A stretch of 64,000 nt of DNA, from assembly GCA_964504565.1 (NCBI GenBank), contig CAZDEY010000008.1, forward strand, positions 124,001 through 188,000, in the 5' to 3' direction. The DNA comes from Cesiribacter sp964504565. Lineage in GTDB: Bacteria > Bacteroidota > Bacteroidia > Cytophagales > Cyclobacteriaceae. Numbering within the stretch: the first letter of the stretch is position 1; the number at the start of each line of letters is the position of its first letter. The position numbers were made by a program, and so were the translations under genes. This document shows positions 60,908-64,000 of this stretch, in pieces. Under the pieces are notes generated by a model. It saw nothing but the letters and a program-made list of their open reading frames with translations, searched no databases and had not been told where the DNA came from.

Positions 60908-61494
60908 TAGCTTATCTGGACGGCCGGCTGGTTCATAAAGACCCCACCTACGCGCTTATAGATGTGCAGGGTATAGGCTACGAGGTACGCATATCGCTGA
61001 ACACCTACAGCCGCCTTAAACCCGAAGAGAAATGCCGCATTCTCACCCACCTTCATATAAAAGAAGATAGCCATACCCTTTACGGGTTTATGGAAAATGA
61101 TGAGAAAAGGTTATTCTTGCAACTTATTTCAGTTAGTGGTATAGGCCCCGGCACGGCATTAATGATGCTGTCCTCGCTTAGTGCTTCGGATATACAAAAT
61201 GCCATAGTTCAGGAAGATGTGCGACTAATATCCAGTGTAAAGGGTATTGGGGCCAAAACCGCCCAGCGGGTAATTCTGGAACTTAGAGATAAAATCGGGC
61301 GAGGAGATTTGCCGGCAAGCGGAGCAGTAGTGGCACCCACACACAATACTGTACGTAGCGAAGCGTTGTCTGCCTTAACCACCTTGGGAATTAACCGGGC
61401 GGCCGCCGAAAAAAATATTGATACCATCCTTAAAAAGAACGGTACCGACATTAAACTGGAAGATTTAATTAAACTAGCGCTTAAAAACACCTAA
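60904..61494 (+). CDS. ruvA: Holliday junction branch migration subunit RuvA
   Basis: 196 residues, the normal length. Domain I begins MIAYLDGRLVHKDP with VQGIGYEVRISL; domain II contains the two HhH motifs LISVSGIGPGTALMMLS and LISSVKGIGAKTAQRVILE; domain III (about 150-196) has ALTTLGINRAAAEKNID. RuvA holds the four-way junction that RuvB drives; RuvB and RuvC are not in the window. It overlaps maeB by 4 nt (ATGA) and is followed 12 nt later by the sprA start, the maeB-ruvA-sprA order common in gliding Bacteroidota. Confidence 0.95.
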   Translation: MIAYLDGRLVHKDPTYALIDVQGIGYEVRISLNTYSRLKPEEKCRILTHLHIKEDSHTLYGFMENDEKRLFLQLISVSGIGPGTALMMLSSLSASDIQNAIVQEDVRLISSVKGIGAKTAQRVILELRDKIGRGDLPASGAVVAPTHNTVRSEALSALTTLGINRAAAEKNIDTILKKNGTDIKLEDLIKLALKNT

Positions 61495-61506
61495 TTACCT
61501 TACCCT

Positions 61507-64000
61507 TTGTTGGCCGGAGTACTGCTTTCTTTTACCCGTATTAATTTACTGCTGCCCCGTATTCTGTACGCAACGGCTTTTTTGTGCTTATATTTTTTCA
61601 GTAATGCCAGCCTGAGCGCCCAGGTAAACCCTACGGTGCCTACCGATACGCTGGCTACCGATACTACTGAGGCCGATGTACCTTACCAGCCCCAGCGCCG
61701 CCCCGATGCCACCCCCAACGATCGCTATAGTGTTCCTTTGGTTGGTGGGCAAAACCGTTCTCCTTTATATAGCCAGCCGCCAACTAATATAACCTACGAG
61801 ATAGATACCGGCCTAAATTATACTATTTATGAGCGTATGGGCGACGTTTTATACCGCCCCCCAACCCGCCTGAGTTTTGAAGAATATACGCGCCTGCGCC
61901 AGCAGGAACTGCGCCGCCAGTACTGGAAACAGCAGGCCGCCGGCCTGGACGGGGAAAGTGCCGTAAGCGGCCGCAGCCTTATACCGCCAATTTATACCAG
62001 CCCATTGGTGGATAGGATATTTGGCGGTAGCTACGTAAATATTCGCCCCAACGGCTTTGTAACACTGGATTTAGGAGCCAGCATAAACCACCGGGAAGAT
62101 CCCTCAATTAGTGCCCGAAACCGCACCATAACCCAGTTTATTTTCGATCAGCAGATCAATATGAATGTGGTAGGCCAAATTGGTGAAAAGCTGGAAATAG
62201 GGGCTAACTTTGATAGTAATAACAGTTTTGATTTTGAAAATAACTTCCGGGTTGAATATTCTGGTTTTGAAGAAGAAATTATTAAGAAACTGGAGATTGG
62301 CAATGTAAACCTGCCCGTTCGTAACAGCCTGATGAGCGGTGCTCAAAGCCTGTTTGGCGTTAAAACCCAATTACAATTTGGCAAACTGTTTGTAACCGGC
62401 GTGGCTACCACCCAGCGCGGCGAAAGTGATGTAATTGAAATTGAGGGCGGCAGCCAAAGCAGCGAGTTTAGTTTGGCCGCCTCGGAGTACGACGAAAATA
62501 GGCACTTTTTTATTGGACACTTCTTTAAGAACAATTACGGTGTAAACCAGGGCCAATGGCTGAGTAACCTGCCACAAATAAACAGCGGGGTTAATATTAC
62601 CCGTATGGAGGTTTACGTAATTAACCGCAACCAGCAAACCGACGGTCTGCGCAATGTGGTAGCCTTCGCCGATTTAGGTGAGGGCGATCGGGGCGATTTG
62701 ATTCAGCCGGTAAAAAGCTTGACTGGGCAGGTGCGGGGCGGCACTAACCGTAATGAGGCTAATGAGTTGTACCAAAACCTGCGCAATGCCGGCTCAGGCA
62801 CCAGCAACCCCTACCGCGATATTGATCAGGTGGATCAAACGCTGGCTCAAAATAACCTGGAGGCTGGCCGCGACTATGTGCTAATAAAAAGTGCCCGAAA
62901 ACTTGGCCAGAATGATTTTTATTTTAACCCTCAACTGGGCTACCTAAGCCTGAACCGTACCCTGCAGAACGACGAAGCCCTGGCCGTAGCCTACGAGTAT
63001 ACCTATAATGGCCAGCGTTATCAGGTTGGTGAACTTACCGAAAACTATCAGAACCTGAACGCCAACCAGGTTATTTTCATGAAGATGCTGCGACCTAATA
63101 AGGTAGATACGCAAATTCCGACCTGGGATTTGATGATGAAAAACGTATACGCCTTAGGTGCCCAGCAGGTAACCCGTGAAGGCTTCAACTTAAAAGTAGT
63201 ATACCGCGATGATGCTACCGGCCTGGACCAGCCTAACCTACAACAAGGCAGCCGATTTGACGGCACCCCGCTAAGTCAGGTACCTTTGGTAAGACTATTT
63301 GGTCTGGATGAATTAAACCAGTACAACGACCGCCAACCTGACGGCAATTTTGACTTTGTAGAAGGCATTACCATAAATCTGGACAGAGGGTATATAATTT
63401 TCCCGATAAAAGAACCTTTCGGCAACCATTTGCAAAGCCAATTTGGCACCAATCAGCCCGAATTGGTGAACAAGTTTGTATACGACACCTTATACCGTAC
63501 TACCCAAGACCAGGCTGAACTGGTAGCCAGTCAGAACAAATTCTTTTTACAGGGAAGCTTTGCCGCGGGGTCTACTACTGAAATTGCCCTACAGGGTATA
63601 AATATTGCCGAAGGTTCGGTGCGGGTTTTTGCGGGTAATACGCCGCTTACCGAGGGCATTGATTACCAGGTTGACTATAACTTTGGCCGGGTTAAATTAC
63701 TGAACGAAGGCATAGTAAACAGCGGCAAAAAAATCAGGATAAGCTATGAACGGGCGGCCCTGCTCAATAACCAAACCCGCCGATTTCTGGGCACTCAGTT
63801 CGACTACATATTTAACGATGACATTCAGCTAGGAGCTACTCTTCTTTACCTAAACGAATTACCGCTTATAACCCGGGTGGGCATAGGCGAGGAACCTACC
63901 AAAAATTTAAAGTGGGGTTTTGATTTTAATTTGCAGAAAGAAAGCCGCTTCCTGACCAAAATGGTGGATGCTATTCCGCTAATACAAACTAAAGAACCCA
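61507..64000 (+). CDS. sprA: Gliding motility/T9SS outer-membrane translocon protein SprA (5' part)
   Basis: 831 codons are visible and the frame is still open at the right edge; SprA proteins are about 2,400 residues. A TTG at 61507 or 61510 is the start: the in-frame ruvA stop is 12 nt upstream and no ATG precedes the signal peptide (hydrophobic LLLPRILYATAFLCLYFF, ending LSAQ). The mature sequence has family motifs such as PYQPQRRPD, NPYRDIDQVDQTLAQN, and repeated barrel strands (FVTLDLGASINHRED, INMNVVGQIGEKLEIGANFD). SprA (Sov in Porphyromonas) forms the giant outer-membrane pore of the type IX secretion system that exports gliding adhesins. With gldH it supports a gliding phenotype. Confidence 0.92.
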   Translation, partial: MLAGVLLSFTRINLLLPRILYATAFLCLYFFSNASLSAQVNPTVPTDTLATDTTEADVPYQPQRRPDATPNDRYSVPLVGGQNRSPLYSQPPTNITYEIDTGLNYTIYERMGDVLYRPPTRLSFEEYTRLRQQELRRQYWKQQAAGLDGESAVSGRSLIPPIYTSPLVDRIFGGSYVNIRPNGFVTLDLGASINHREDPSISARNRTITQFIFDQQINMNVVGQIGEKLEIGANFDSNNSFDFENNFRVEYSGFEEEIIKKLEIGNVNLPVRNSLMSGAQSLFGVKTQLQFGKLFVTGVATTQRGESDVIEIEGGSQSSEFSLAASEYDENRHFFIGHFFKNNYGVNQGQWLSNLPQINSGVNITRMEVYVINRNQQTDGLRNVVAFADLGEGDRGDLIQPVKSLTGQVRGGTNRNEANELYQNLRNAGSGTSNPYRDIDQVDQTLAQNNLEAGRDYVLIKSARKLGQNDFYFNPQLGYLSLNRTLQNDEALAVAYEYTYNGQRYQVGELTENYQNLNANQVIFMKMLRPNKVDTQIPTWDLMMKNVYALGAQQVTREGFNLKVVYRDDATGLDQPNLQQGSRFDGTPLSQVPLVRLFGLDELNQYNDRQPDGNFDFVEGITINLDRGYIIFPIKEPFGNHLQSQFGTNQPELVNKFVYDTLYRTTQDQAELVASQNKFFLQGSFAAGSTTEIALQGINIAEGSVRVFAGNTPLTEGIDYQVDYNFGRVKLLNEGIVNSGKKIRISYERAALLNNQTRRFLGTQFDYIFNDDIQLGATLLYLNELPLITRVGIGEEPTKNLKWGFDFNLQKESRFLTKMVDAIPLIQTKEP

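Overview
The window comes from a Bacteroidota chromosome, most likely a gliding, type IX secretion-proficient member of Cytophagales. Support: gldH next to a ricT/PSP1 gene, a maeB-ruvA-sprA block, families largely confined to the phylum (GWxTD, DUF1599, BT_3928, DUF6452/DUF6048, DUF4292, DUF4837), an archaeal/eukaryotic-type ProS, WG-repeat protein, and several promoters of the Bacteroidota type (TTTG, 19-21 nt, TAnnTTTG). It is a draft scaffold with three runs of N (536-635, 19346-19355, 34387-34423). No rRNA, tRNA, CRISPR array or intact insertion sequence was recognised.

Layout. 1-1.6 kb is an accessory patch of gene fragments, a small coupled ORF and a lipoprotein, closed by a strong bidirectional terminator; it looks like the eroded end of a polymorphic-toxin-type locus, though no toxin domain is recognised. 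1.6-4.4 kb holds a methyltransferase divergent from a GWxTD protein and rlmB. A MITE-like palindromic repeat follows. 4.7-7.8 kb is a membrane PAS/GAF sensor with no output domain. 8.1-10.2 kb is a kdsD-manC pair for envelope sugars. 10.2-12.5 kb is recQ, broken by a 43-nt frameshifting insertion inside its zinc motif. Then come purD, ricT-gldH, a TPR histidine kinase, a beta-propeller protein with a very large SF1 helicase, and a membrane-anchored triple-HhH protein.

23.7-36.8 kb: an NSS-family sodium symporter with its 47-residue small subunit, hemA, a WG-repeat protein coupled to a hydrolase, floA-nfeD, proS, an Arg/Ser-rich lipoprotein and an OmpP1/FadL porin. 36.9-43 kb: aroK, an orphan OppB-type permease, BT_3928 and DUF1599 proteins on the minus strand, divergent from folP-cdaA; then DUF6452/DUF6048. 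43-46 kb: kbl and an epimerase-type threonine dehydrogenase, which together convert threonine to glycine and acetyl-CoA, separated by a Lys/Pro-repeat protein. 46.1-53.8 kb: crotonase, Wzx-like flippase, dut, sugar nucleotidyltransferase, TPR protein, DUF4292 lipoprotein and a catalytically degenerate EnvC-like protein, mostly tightly packed and concerned with the envelope. 54-64 kb: tatA-gatA, an MltD-like transglycosylase, DUF4837 lipoprotein, malic enzyme, ruvA and the 5' part of sprA, which runs off the right edge.

Most of the window is ordinary core genome. The items most worth a second look are the recQ insertion (it brings its own GGAGGA and in-frame ATG), the Arg/Ser-rich lipoprotein, the relic patch at the left edge, the palindromic repeat at 4.4 kb, and the NSS transporter with a large soluble insertion plus small subunit.
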